A stretch of 64,000 nucleotides of DNA. Origin: Lepidodermella squamata. Its lineage: Eukaryota > Gastrotricha. The translations under genes and the position numbers were made by a program. The DNA lies in the NCBI GenBank assembly GCA_047495785.1, contig JBLDXI010000013.1, forward strand, positions 2,914,001-2,978,000. Direction: 5' to 3'. Shown in pieces: positions 13,693 through 24,610 of the stretch (positions are counted from its first letter, which is position 1; the number at the start of each line of letters is the position of its first letter). The notes below the pieces were generated by a model. It saw nothing but the letters and a program-made list of their open reading frames with translations. It was not told the DNA's origin and made no database searches.

Positions 13693-13920
13693 ATGTCTCT
13701 CCCCACCGAAGCTCAAATCAAGGAAGCTTTTGACCACTTCGACAAGGACAAGAGCGGCAAACTCTCAAAGGCTGAGTTCCACCAGGCCCTCGATGAGGTT
13801 ACCGATGGACAGGCTTCTGAGGATTTCGCTAATATGTTATGGTCCCGCTACGACACCAATGGCGATGGCTTCATCGACCTGAAGGAGTTTACGGAGATTG
13901 TTCACGAGGCTAATCGCTAG
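13693..13920 (+). CDS. Small two-EF-hand calcium-binding protein, paralogue 1 (75 aa)
   Basis: A single exon. The start is placed at the ATG of MSLPTEAQ because the other two paralogues begin at the same point and the TATA box lies 81 bases upstream. There are two canonical EF-hand loops, DKDKSGKLSKAE and DTNGDGFIDLKE, each with acidic residues at positions 1, 3, 5 and 12. It is half the length of calmodulin, so it is a single EF-hand pair and probably dimerises or buffers calcium. There is no signal peptide, so it is predicted cytosolic. It is the first of three tandem paralogues with near-identical loops. The precise family is not recognised. Confidence 0.85.
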   Translation: MSLPTEAQIKEAFDHFDKDKSGKLSKAEFHQALDEVTDGQASEDFANMLWSRYDTNGDGFIDLKEFTEIVHEANR

Positions 13921-14183
13921 TAAGAGAGCCAAACTGTCGAATTCGTGAAAAAATGACACGACTGAAATAATGATTCAGAAAAATTGAATAAAAAAATTGA
14001 AAAGAAATTTGTTCTCGTTTGTTTTTTCGTGTAAAATGGCGCCATATCTCGACTCTCGACATACCTGGATGACGCTAGAAAAACAATTTTTTCATGCGTT
14101 CATTTGCAAGCCGACTGGATAGGTAATATTTGGTGTGTTTTCTTCTGGTGACACGCGGCGGTAAGCAAGCATAGCTATCAAAT

Positions 14184-14199
14184 CTGTCATACATGAGCC
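14184..14199 (+). promoter_or_regulatory. Conserved promoter motif of EF-hand gene 2
   Basis: CTGTCATACATGAGCC differs by one base from the copy at 13564 and lies 151 bases before the ATG. It is followed by TTAAACCCACGC, which is also present after the third copy. Confidence 0.55.
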
Positions 14200-14238
14200 A
14201 TTAAACCCACGCCATCATAAAAAATTACTTCTCGCAGC

Positions 14239-14246
14239 TATATAAA
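14239..14246 (+). promoter_or_regulatory. TATA box of EF-hand gene 2
   Basis: TATATAAA lies 96 bases before the start codon, in the same context as the box of gene 1. Confidence 0.7.
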
Positions 14247-14334
14247 GCTGGTGAACAACTGGCTTAGCTTCAGTAAATTTATTTTGCAGAAATTTCTTTC
14301 AGTTTTAACCGCTTTCAAAGTTTCATTATTCAAC

Positions 14335-14565
14335 ATGTCTGCCCCAACTGCAGCTCAGATCAAGGAAGTTTTCGACCACTTCGACAAGGACAAGAGCGGC
14401 AAGATCTCCAAGACCGAGTTCCACCAGGCCCTCAACGAAGTTATCGGTCAACAGGTTCCTCAGGATGTCGCTGATGTTCTGTGGGCCCGCTACGACACCA
14501 ACGGCGATGGCTCGATCGACCTGAAGGAGTTTTCGGACCTTGTTCACGAGGCTCTTAACTCGTGA
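14335..14565 (+). CDS. Small two-EF-hand calcium-binding protein, paralogue 2 (76 aa)
   Basis: A single exon starting at MSAPTAAQIKEVF, aligned with its neighbours. Both loops (DKDKSGKISKTE and DTNGDGSIDLKE) keep every calcium ligand. It is closest to paralogue 1, sharing the upstream repeat, the core promoter and the helix FHQALNEV versus FHQALDEV. It is probably a recent tandem duplicate with the same cytosolic calcium-sensor or buffer role. AATAAA at about 14732 is a plausible poly(A) signal. The longer frame upstream of the ATG would lie in the 5' UTR given the TATA position. Confidence 0.85.
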   Translation: MSAPTAAQIKEVFDHFDKDKSGKISKTEFHQALNEVIGQQVPQDVADVLWARYDTNGDGSIDLKEFSDLVHEALNS

Positions 14566-15468
14566 GAGAGACAGATTTTCAACTCCCCAAACCAAAGCCT
14601 AACATACGAACTGCCTCGAGTGGAATGCAGGATTATGCACACATCAAAAAAAGGAATGCTTATCGAAAACCGCCTAATTATGAACGCCTCTTATAGTGGC
14701 TCGCGCTTGTGATATTCAGATATATGCATAGAATAAATCGGCATTAGGATGTTTGCTTGAAACGGTTTCTTCTTATTTCGGCATGTTAACATGGATAAGC
14801 GTTAAAAATACGACAATTTTTGACAACCCAATCTATTCCAATCGATCGGAAAGATTCCGAAGATCCGAAATAGATTGTATTATCTTTTCCTGATCGGGAT
14901 TGGGTCAGGGCTGACGCCAAGGTATCATGTATTGTATATCGCTAGATTGGAAATTTTTCATAGAATTTGCATCGTCCTACTGGCATTGAGTTTTTCTAGG
15001 CGGCATGAGTGACTTAGCTGTTGCGTATTTGAACAAGGAATCAGGTTTCAACAATTAATTTGTCTGCCTGGTGGTACCTACGAATCAGTGTTATCGCGTT
15101 AGCGTGTTTGAGTGCTTTCGACGACGACAGTCGCATATGGTAAAAGTGTTCGAGCCACCCGAATCGACTTCAAAGCCCGGATTATGCGAAACGACACAAG
15201 TGGTCCGAACTCCACAAAAATCACTGTATACTTTAACCTCACCTGCTGCTATCAAATGACATACAACTTGCTAAAAACCTTATAGCTTTTTAAACGATAT
15301 TGCCTCCTTGCCTTAAGTTTAGAACTAGTTTTTGTTATTGTAATCCTGGTTGCTTTTATAATCAAACTAGAAAACATTAATTTTATGTACACGCGATGGT
15401 TCTATGCATGCGGCATTCATGCATTGATATTTGATATATAATGCGGTTTCATGCATTGATATAAAAAG
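14566..15468. other. Spacer between EF-hand genes 2 and 3
   Basis: About 900 bases. Apart from the 3' UTR of gene 2, I see no gene. A 62-codon open frame at 15071 lacks similarity and splice context. The repeat that precedes genes 1 and 2 is not recognisable here except for the short promoter motif at its right end. Confidence 0.5.
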
Positions 15469-15484
15469 CTGTCATACCTGGGCC
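15469..15484 (+). promoter_or_regulatory. Conserved promoter motif of EF-hand gene 3
   Basis: CTGTCATACCTGGGCC plus the following TTAAACCCACGC match the motif of gene 2, 135 bases before the ATG. The surrounding sequence has diverged and the TATATAA box seen in the other two copies is not in the equivalent place; a TATAAAAA lies just upstream instead. Confidence 0.5.
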
Positions 15485-15603
15485 GTTAAACCCACGCTAT
15501 ATCATAAAAAAAGTAGCCGTTCTCGCGACATCACCAAATTTGCTCTAGTATGTAATTATATTCCCTTGCCATTTTTTCAAGATCCAAACTATAGAAATTT
15601 ACA

Positions 15604-15828
15604 ATGCCTAACCCAACCGAAGCTGAAATCAAGGAAATGTTCGATTATTTCGACAAAGACAAGAATGGGAAGATAACCGAAGTCGAATTTCACCAGGCTC
15701 TTTGCAAGCTTACAGGAGAAGAGCTTCCGCCGCAACCTACTCTGTGGGCGTACTACAACAAAAACGGCGACGGCTCGATCGACCTGAAGGAGTTAACTGA
15801 ACGTATTCACGAGGCTCTCGCCCGATAA
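15604..15828 (+). CDS. Small two-EF-hand calcium-binding protein, paralogue 3, second loop altered (74 aa)
   Basis: A single exon, starting MPNPTEAEIKEMF and aligned with the other two. The first loop DKDKNGKITEVE is canonical. The second loop reads NKNGDGSIDLKE, so the first calcium ligand Asp is Asn, and the linker is one residue shorter (EELPPQPTLWAYY). This is the most diverged member. EF-hands with Asn at position 1 usually bind calcium less tightly, so this copy may differ in affinity. It keeps only the short promoter motif in common with its neighbours. Confidence 0.82.
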   Translation: MPNPTEAEIKEMFDYFDKDKNGKITEVEFHQALCKLTGEELPPQPTLWAYYNKNGDGSIDLKELTERIHEALAR

Positions 15829-16038
15829 TCGTCAACTTTAGAGCTCAATCTTCTAGTCGCCAAAGCCTAAGCTTCATGCTGCTTCCGAATGCAGAATGAT
15901 ATCAGAGCAAAATATGGGAAGTTAATCCAAACAAAACCCCATTTCGAATATTTCTTATGACTCATGTTATAGTGTTATAGTATGTAGTATGAATTTCGCA
16001 AGTGGTAATAATAAATAAAAAATGATAATTCTGAGTGT

Positions 16039-17757
16039 TCAAACTATGTAACTTCGCCACTTCAGGTCTGTAAGAGTGAAGTCATCTTCTTGCGATAGGC
16101 CGCATTTTGCATGACGATATTGGCCTCTCATACGGAACCATTTGTTCGATATCCATTTTGTTCCAGATAAAACAGGGCAGGCTGCATGCAACATTCGAAA
16201 ATCAATAGTTTCATTCTTGTGAAGGTTGAACCAGAACAAAGCTCGGCCTCGGGCTGGTGTCACCCGTAACTGAAGCTCAGGGAAAATCGTCTCACCACCT
16301 TTCTCAACATCATCAACATAGATTAATCTTCAAAAGTCGAAGTCATTATTTTAGAAAAAATACAGAAATGTCGAAATTGCTTACAATGTCCCCAAGCGAT
16401 CGCCGTCCTCCTTATCAGCTGCTTCAAACAACGCGTCATGATGCGGAACATAATGTCCTCCAGTTTGATACATTCCTACTTGATAAGATTCAGCTGAGTA
16501 CGGATCAAGCCCGACGATGGCTTCAATTCGATGATTAAGCGCTTGAAATTTGTCAGATGAGATCCAAGCAACTTTGACGTTCCGATTGTAGGTATCTGAT
16601 TCCTAATATATCGGAGAAAACCAGAAAAAAGCTAGTCGCATCGAAAGTTTCAGTTGCTTACCCCAGTTGAATTAGCACTGCTGATCACGGTTCCAATCGC
16701 AAGTCGATTCAAAGCTAGCTGTTGAATCCTGCGAGTTTCCGAAATCAATAACAAATCATGAAAAATGACTACTACAGGATTCAAGCTCAAGATCTCTTCC
16801 TTAACTGGTGACAATATGAGAAGAGGATCATTGCCTCGGCTGTTCAACCTGCAAAACAGTTTAGAACTTGGACGACGGGCTATTTGACAGAGATTGTATT
16901 GTGGCGATCTCGCCAACAAATCAGCCGCAGTTTTTTGTTCAATAGGATTTAGTTCTGGTTTCATGCTAAACGCTTGAAGTTCTTGGTCGTCGTAATAGCG
17001 CCTAAATTCAATGAAATAATTCCTCAAGTCCTCGGACATGGGCAGATTGTTGAGAGCGAAGTCACATAAGCTAGCTGCCTCGGACAAATTCCCGCTTTTC
17101 ATTGCAAAATACTGCAAGTGAAATGTCATCCAAGCTTTGTTTTCGACGTTTTCGCGTTCGATATTTTCCTTATAAAGCGCCAGGGCTTCGATCCATTTTT
17201 TCTCTTTGACCAAAGCAATAGATTGAAGTTTGAAGTTGAGCGAAAATGGCGAAGTAAAAACTGATAAAATTGGTGGACTGAGAGGAATTCCAACCAAGCG
17301 CATCGCATCGGTCATGTCTAAAAATTTCTACGAAATTTCTATGCTGCACGAGACTTAATACTTAAATTTTACGATTTGCTGATGAATGAATTATATGGTT
17401 GATAGATTGCTGCTGGCTCGCCACATCCAAGTACGAAAAATCGACCTTCTGAGATGCATCACCCAGCTGGTCTTGGGCATCTTGAATCCTCTGGACAATT
17501 TTATTGACTTCGTTTAGACTTGAAAATTTCTTGATAATATTTCGCTCAACTTCAGACAAGAAATTGAGCTCATTCGAAGCCAGATTCCGAAGATTTTTCA
17601 AGGCTTCAACAGCTGCCAGGTGGTGTTCGATCTGCGACGAGACATCTTGATTCAATTGCTGTAGACTCCGTATAATTCCTGATATAACACTGCTAGGTGA
17701 AGCTTGAACTAACACGCCTAATAAGGCTACCAAAATGACGCTGACCAATGTAAACAT
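16039..17757 (-). CDS. P4HA: Collagen prolyl 4-hydroxylase alpha subunit, complete, 515 aa
   Basis: Four exons on the minus strand, in transcript order 17757-17373, 17317-16662, 16602-16385 and 16327-16039; all joins keep phase with 55-59 bp introns. The protein has a signal peptide (MFTLVSVILVALLGVLVQA), an N-terminal helical P4Ha_N dimerisation domain, a TPR-like peptide-binding domain (ALVKEKKWIEALALY), the linker KLFCRLNSRGNDPLLILSPVKEE, and the C-terminal 2-oxoglutarate dioxygenase domain. In the last, the iron ligands HHD (in GGHYVPHHDALF) and the distal His (MLHAACPVL) are present, as is the 2-oxoglutarate-binding Lys in SGTKWISNKW. It is expected to work in the ER with protein disulphide isomerase to hydroxylate procollagen prolines. 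At 515 residues it is near the usual 530. No ER-retention signal is expected on this subunit. Confidence 0.92.
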
Positions 17758-18247
17758 AATTGAAATAATAATGATGACTGAACCAACCGTATCATTGCAG
17801 TTGATTAATATTCATAAAAGTCAGGGCATGTGGAAACCTTTGTACATTTTTTATTTTCATTTATTTAGATTGCGTCGCAACTGCACACTCTATTGTTTTA
17901 CCGATTATTCGGCACAAAAAAATTCATCAACTGAAAAAATAACGAAATATCATTCCACTACACTCGAAAAAACCCGCTCATCGTGTTTGAAAATAAAATT
18001 CAACAAAAAAAAGAGGATTGACTCTTTCTACTAAAAACAGAGGTGATTGAATTGTTTCATTTACAAAATATTGCTCGATATTAATCAGTAATAGATATAG
18101 GAAAAGAAAAAAAACGAACTAGATCAAAAGTTTGGATGGGTAAAAACAGTTGTTTTGAAAGGCTTTTTTTACTGCGCACATCGCTCTAAAAAGATATAAG
18201 TATCTGAAAAAACTAAAATGGTTCAGTTGTTGTTCCCACATATCAAA
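17758..18247. other. Spacer between P4HA and SALL genes
   Basis: About 490 AT-rich bases between the start of P4HA and the stop of SALL, both read leftwards. It should hold the P4HA promoter and the SALL 3' UTR. Nothing else is recognised. Confidence 0.5.
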
Positions 18248-21200
18248 TCAGTACAACAGTTGATTGTTGTTGCTAGAGTTATTTTCAGCCGTTGACGCAG
18301 ACATCGCCGAAACAGCAGCCGCCGTCAACGCCGCGTGTTTTGATTTCAAATGCTGGTCCAATTCGCCGAGTGTCGACATTTTAGCCTGGCACAGGAAGCA
18401 ACAAACCGGCGTTGCAGCCAACAGGCCGGACGTGGCCGCTGCCATGAGTTGGCTCGGGTCGAAAATCGACGCAACGCCCTGTAACGGTAGTAGACTACTC
18501 AGGAGTGAAGACGCCGCTGCTGCGTTTCCAGCCATTTTCGGCTCAAAACTAATGCCGCTACGATTTGCTAATAGGAGTAAGCTATTGCCGGCAGTTGCGT
18601 CTGACGGCGACGTTGAAGGCAGAGATTCGCCGCCGTTCATCGTATTTGTATTGCTGCTCATCTCGTCGCGAAGCACCATTTTATTGTGGCCCAACACGCC
18701 GCCACCACCTCCTCCTGAACTGTTGTTCGGCGAGGCATTCAACAGGTGCGTGTTTATGTGCACTTTCAGGTTGCCTTTTGTTGTGAAACGCTTATCACAT
18801 AGATCGCACGCAAACGGCTTGTCGCCCGTATGGGTTCGGCTGTGAATTTGCAACGCCGAAGCTGAGCTGTAAAAAAATTAAACATTCAATTTATGGCCGA
18901 AAAAATTCGTACGCGCTTTTATATATATTCGCATTTTGATTTCCGGTTAAGCAATATTTCAATAAATTAAGAATCAATTCTCATCTAGAAGGCTGAGATA
19001 GATTGGCCTTGTCGAATTTCCCAGTAAAATCAGAATTATTTCCCTATTTCCTATTTTCTTCAAGTTCGACCCAAGGTTACAGGGTCGGAAAGCTCTGGAA
19101 ACCTAAAAGGTTCCGAACCTTGTATCGACCTTTATGAAAATAGGGAATAGAGAAAGACATCCGATTTTACCAGAAAATGTGATAAGGCCAATTTATTCCT
19201 TCTAGATGAGAATCGATTCTTAGCTTGAAAATATTATGATCAAACATTTCGAATAGGACATTCGAACTTATTTTCAGCAACATTTTCCTATCCCTCTCGT
19301 GTCGATTTTTACTTGATTTTTGAACAGGAAACTTCGCTCAGTTCTATAACCTTTGGACTGATTAGTTCCTTTCCTTTTCACGTTATGCTTGAAGGCTCAA
19401 AAATGCGTCAAGCGTAAAATTTCGATTGCCACCTTGTAAGACAAATTTTAAATTTTCCAGGCATTATAGAAGCTAATTGCAATTGATGCAAAGCTTTTTT
19501 GACGAAAAAACCGCGTAAATGTTCATCAATTTATCCGTAATTTGTCATGCACTTGGGTTCATGGACATAAAGGTATATCATAACGGTATCGCGGTCAAAA
19601 ATAATGAACGAAGAACGAGAACCACGTAATTTTCCCAACCAAACGAAAAGACATTTTTAGGTATATCAGGGCTGCTAAAATAATTCAACATGGCAGTCCT
19701 AAATATCCATGTACAAGAAAAGTTAATTTGAAACTCCGACTCGTCTGGGGTTGTTTTTCTAACCTTGAGCGTGATGCTCTAATATCTAATAGTCTTATCC
19801 AGAAAAGTCCGTGATGAGCAATGGTCAGACATTTTGTCCATGCAGGCGTAGACTGAATTGAACTACTTCAAGGGGGACATTGATTGTCTCGGGGTACCTC
19901 GCAGATTAAATTAGCAGCTGTGACAAAAAAGAGTAAGTAGGTCATATTGCAAAACTTATTGAGCCTAAAATAGATGAAATAGAAGGGTGGGGGCATCGCA
20001 GACCTCTCACGATAAGCATGACCTATCAAAGTCATTCAAGGAACAGAGAGCTGAAGGCTGACGATTTTAATTAGAATGTTTTTGACTTGATTTCAACGCC
20101 TAATCGCAAAAGTGAGACAATTATACAAAAATAGAATAGACATCGCAGCCACAAGTTTACGAAGTTGATAGATCAGAGTTATCCCTAGGAAAGAAATTGG
20201 AAATTGAGGACCGGTGACAAATAGAGGCTGAAAAGGCTAAAATCGGCCTAAGATTTGAAAACAGGAGTATTATATAGGAGAGCGGCATCCATAGGCTGGT
20301 CATGATCAAATCTTCACGAGTAATAGATTTCTACAAGATTCAGGGTTAAAATAATTTCTCCCCTAAAAATGAGGTTCCAGCACTAAATAGTCCTGGCACT
20401 AAATTTTTCAGATATTAGCTACCTATTTCGGCGAGTTCGGTTTTTGATCGATACTGATGCCTCCCTGATCCTAGGATTTTTTATTTTATTTCGATATACC
20501 AAGAAGATATAGGATAGGGGTAGTTTTTATGCTCAAGCCGAACATGGAAACCGAAAGAGACGAGTGTCATTTTTTACCCGGTTTTTACCCGGTTTACCCG
20601 GTACCGCCGTCCCTGGAATTCAAACGAATACCACGGTAGGATTCCACGCCCCCGATAACATCTATTGGTATGCCTGAATTTTACTTGTTTCACTAATGCC
20701 TAAAACAAAGTCGTGTGTTGCAAAATATCAAATTTTGTGTTGCATTTTGGTTTATTTCTGATACGCTGTCGTGGTGGGCCGAGAGAATAAGTAATAAAAA
20801 AGGTCGAAAACTGCTGCAAAGTTTTCCAATAAAAAATTAAAGTGCTAATTTCGGAAAAATTCACACCTAAACTCCGAAATTTTATTGCATCATTTAATAA
20901 TCCGCGTCATATTTTCTCAGTTGAAACTTCTTTGGGTTTATCTGAGTTTATAATAGGTTCAGAACATGGGAAAATTCAACATTCGTTCAAGCCAAAGAAT
21001 AATTGTCTGCAATTTCCTGGAAAATTCGCCAAACCCCACTTTTCACTTGTTAACGGTTATATAGAAAAATTTAAAATAAATTGAATGTTCATGCCCTCGG
21101 ACAAACAGCCGAAGGTCGTTCGTAATATAAAAAAAGTTAACAAACTAATTAAAAAATCCTGCCTACCTGAATGATTTGTCGCAAACACTGCAGCTATTAG

Positions 21201-24200
21201 CGCTCGAAGTGCGCGTTGAGGTCGAGGGTGAAGGAATCAAGGCCGCCGATGGCTTCACCGGCATCGACCCACTCGCCGCCATTTGCTGCTGCTGCCTCGC
21301 CTGTTGAATCTGACTCGTCAACGCCTCAACAGACAACCCAAGCGCCGAGCCGCGAACAGACCGGCACCGCCGCCGCGCCAGGGCGATATTCGCCGCCGAT
21401 CCGTCGCCGGAAGACGTCGCTACAACATCGGCATGCGTCAGCAGATGCTGCTTCAAGTTGCCCTTGGTTGAAAAATGGCGCGAGCAAATGTGACACTCGA
21501 ACGGGCGTTCTTTCGTATGACTCCGCAGATGAATCTCCAAAGCACTACGGCACGACAGCAACTTCGAGCAATACGGGCAAACTGTTTGCTTCTTCCCACC
21601 AACAATTTGTTGGGGTATTTCAATCTCTTTCTTTGGCTGCTGGTCATCTGGCAACACGAAACGGGTTGGGGGTTCAATAGGCTTTGGCGGCGTTATTTCA
21701 GCCGCCATTTCACGGTCTAATTTATGTTGGCGCATGTGCTGCTGGAAGACTAAACTGTTAGCGAAGCTTTTCGAGCAAATATCGCAGTGTTTCAGGGCAT
21801 TAGCCGCCGCGTCCGGCCCGTTCGCTGACGACGACGAAGCCGCGTGGGTGAACATGTGGCTGCGGAGGTTGCCTTTCGTTGTGAAGGCGCGGTGGCATTG
21901 GTGGCAGCGGTACGGCCGATCGCCTGAATGCACGCGTTGGTGCATGAGCAGGGCGGATCGGCAGCTGAGCACTCGCCGGCAGATTTTGCATTCGGTCGGC
22001 TGGCGGGAGGGAGGGGCTTGCTGGTTCGATGAACTGCTCAGCAGGCCCAAATCGTCGCGATCGTCTTCGATATCGATCAGCTGGTCCTCGTCATCTGGGG
22101 CTGTGAGTGGTTCGGATTTGGTGGTCATCGATAGATCGTTCGAGTGAATCTCGGCACCGTTAAGGCTGTCTCGAATTCGATGGCGAAGAATGTGAACCTG
22201 GAAGCAATAATCGATTACAAATTTGATCATCACTCATTATCTTATACTATTTTCAAGGTCTGTGGTTCGATTTATATACAAACTCAAAACTATAGACACA
22301 ATCTATCCCGTTGTGTCATTTGGGCTCCAAAATAACTCGCCTCTCAATTAGCTTATACCTAAATAGTTACAGTTAAGAGTGAGCTCAAGATTCTGTGCTT
22401 TTCAACCACAATTTATTTAATCGAATTACATTTTGAATTATTTGTTTTGAACAAGATCAGCTCTAAAATCTAGGTAGAGCTACGCAGATTCTGTGAAATA
22501 TGAGTGTAAATTAAGTTTCCGAGCTTATCAAGCGGGGAAAACTCGAAATGTAACGCATTTAGAACAGGATGGGGGTTGAATGAAACAACATCTGCAGTTG
22601 CGAAAAACTTCATGCTCCGCCGTGAATTTTGGGGTAAAACTAGTTCATAATGTACAAAAATGTCCGGTTCCTTGACCGTTTTCGGAAAAATCTTGGTTGC
22701 ACCGTGCAATTTTTGTATATTCTCGAAGTATTTCAAGATTTGAAATTTTGATGCAGTTTTACGTCATGATCATTTCGATTTGCGTTAAGACCGGACTTTC
22801 TGTGCATGTTCTTCGGTGTACGGGAGTATGTAAATTTTCCTGATGCAACTTTGATAAATATTTTGCTAATGACTAAAGAATCACCGGCGAAAGACCGGAC
22901 TTTCGTGCAGGGTATATCTCATTTCAAGGCGACGGTCTGAGAGGGGACATTTATTTTCTGTCTGCTTTTCGGCAAGTGAATGATTCTTACTTGGGATATT
23001 GACTGAAAAGCTGGAAATATAAGATCAAATTTAACCTGGAACTAGGTATAAGATCAAACTGAGCGGCCATCTCTGTCCCATAACTGCAATTTGATCAACT
23101 TTGAAGAGCCCATTTCCGGGCTCTATTTATTCACGTCTAGACACTACGTTTCGTTCTACATTGGATGCATAAAAATCATTTGAACAACTAGATCCCTCCT
23201 ACATCATAATGAATTGGGAAGAATAGAGTCTGCGACGGTCACTTTACACGCCAATTGCCCTCTTCAACTGTAATATTAATTAACACGTACTTTTTCGGAA
23301 AAGACAAAATGGCCATATTTTAATGATCACAAAATTTTAGTGGAAAATTTCCTAAAAAATTGCAGAATATGATAAATTGCTGCCATTCACTCATTTTGGG
23401 GAATTTTTCCGTGGTTGATGAGGATACTGAAAACTCTATAATTGCCAAGGTTTACTGGTTGAAGGAAGCTGCGATTAAGCATCGCAAAATGACGATGCAG
23501 TGAAAGAAAGTAGCGAAAAATTCACATTTTCAAAAACAAAAACTTTCAATATTATTCGAATGCATTTTAGTGGCCAATTTTCCGAGGGTATGGTCAGCAG
23601 TTTTGATCAATTTAATTCCTGTCAGACGTTCCCACGATTTTCCGATTACGCATGCGGAAAACACGTGAGAAATCGCCTCTATTTTGATGAAAGTCCGAAA
23701 ATTTCACGTGATTCCAGAGCAGTTCCAACATTTTCGAACTTTTCCGACCGGAAAAAGTTACATTCTCAAGTTTGTTTTCTCACCATATTTCTAAGAATTT
23801 GGACTTATGAAGTAAATATGTTAAATTTCTTACCTTCAAATTGCCTTTCGTCGAAAAGCGAGACGTGCAAATTGAGCATTGAAAAGGCCGCTCGCCAGTG
23901 TGTGATCGCAAATGAATTTGCAGGGCGCTAGTCGAGCCGAAAACTTTGTGGCAAATACGGCACCTATGCCTCCAGTACTGCTCGTCGCCATTCGCCGGCG
24001 TTTCCATCTTCTCATCATTCGGGCTCGTCGCATTCAACGCCGCCGCGCTGGGTGAACACGACGAAAGCGAAGGCTCAGCGGCATCGAGGCTAGCCGCTAA
24101 ATTTTGCAGGGTAGTCGCACTCGCTAAGGTCTGCTGCAGGGCCAGGCAATCCTGAAGCAACTTAGCCGTCATTTTGTGGTCCTCTGGGTTGATAACATTG

Positions 24201-24610
24201 GCGGTTAGCTTCAAATCCACGCTGGAACTAGTCCGGGCCATAATCAAACTCTGCGCAGCTTCGAATTGGTTGACATACGGCTGTAAAGCTGGAAGTTGGG
24301 ACAGTTGGTGGTACAAACTTTGAATCAGCCGTAGCTGGACTAACAACTGCTGTTGGATAGAAAACAGCGTCGAATGAAGCAGGGCTAGGTCGATAACTTG
24401 GGGCGATGAGTTTTGGCGCAGGTCGGTTGCGATAGCCTGCGGGGACGACGGGGGCATAGACATTTCAACGGTGATAGCTTCGTCGCCGTCGATAGAGCTT
24501 GGCGCCGTCGATGAGGCGTTATTTGCTAAGCCAAGCGAGGCCGAGCTGCTGGCGGCGTCATCGCCTACGTGGCGTGGTTTCGACTGCTTGCGCCGATTTG
24601 AAGATGACAT
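18248..24610 (-). CDS. sall: Spalt/SALL zinc-finger transcription factor, complete, 808 aa
   Basis: Three exons in transcript order 24610-23834, 22197-21167 and 18866-18248, joined in phase at points where SALL proteins split fingers (KGNLK|VH and [12 protein letters not shown]). There are ten C2H2 fingers: pairs with the Spalt hallmark [16 protein letters not shown]...FSTKGNL in each exon, a lone finger ([17 protein letters not shown]), and a last finger near the C terminus ([17 protein letters not shown]). Before the first pair lies the glutamine-rich helix ([18 protein letters not shown]) that mediates SALL multimerisation. The start is the ATG at 24610; eight residues upstream another ATG is possible. 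SALL factors are nuclear repressors in neural and organ patterning (C. elegans SEM-4, Drosophila Spalt). The introns (1.6 and 2.3 kb) are long and hold repeats, and may contain enhancers. Confidence 0.93.
18968..19222. repeat. Imperfect inverted repeat in SALL intron 2
   Basis: The left arm, starting TAAGAATCAATTCTCATCTAG, returns in reverse complement at the right end (CTAGATGAGAATCGATTCTTA). Matching blocks include GGCCTTGTC/GATAAGGCC and TTCCCTATTTCC/GGGAATAGAGAA, so the arms are about 110 bases. It resembles a foldback transposon or MITE. Confidence 0.65.
20340..20490. repeat. Dispersed repeat, copy in SALL intron 2
   Basis: The segment with GTTCCAGCACTAAA, CACTAAATTTTTC, TTGATCGATACTGATG and CCTAGGATT matches, in the same order, the CAS intron at 11840-11930 (GTTCCAGTACTAAATTTTTC, TGATCGATAGTGATG, GTAGGATT). 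It is a diverged interspersed repeat of unknown type. Confidence 0.5.
20570..20604. repeat. Short tandem repeat TTTTTACCCGG
   Basis: Three consecutive, slightly degenerating units of TTTTTACCCGG lie in SALL intron 2. Related ACCGGGTAAAATACCG text occurs in a TRPC intron near 41165. Confidence 0.5.

Larger units (their letters stand above)
13941..14250 (+). repeat. Promoter-side direct repeat, copy 2
   Basis: Near copy of 13338-13620, with small insertions (for example around 14047 and 14205). It contains the conserved promoter 16-mer variant at 14184 and the TATA box at 14239. AATAAA at 13987 inside the repeat may double as the poly(A) signal of gene 1. Confidence 0.85.

Noticed and set aside
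16650-16661. Apparent C-terminal end VSN of the P4HA second exon
   Set aside because: The reading past ACTGGG is intron (GTAAGC donor); the catalytic domain continues in the next exons.
18264-18845. 193-codon plus-strand open frame over SALL exon 3
   Set aside because: Antisense shadow of the zinc-finger exon, whose splice phase and motifs are certain.
21216-22147. Several plus-strand frames over SALL exon 2
   Set aside because: Antisense shadows; no signal peptide, splice sites or known domain.
23500-23931. 143-codon plus-strand frame in the SALL intron
   Set aside because: It runs into the antisense of SALL exon 1, has AT-rich composition and no recognisable domain.
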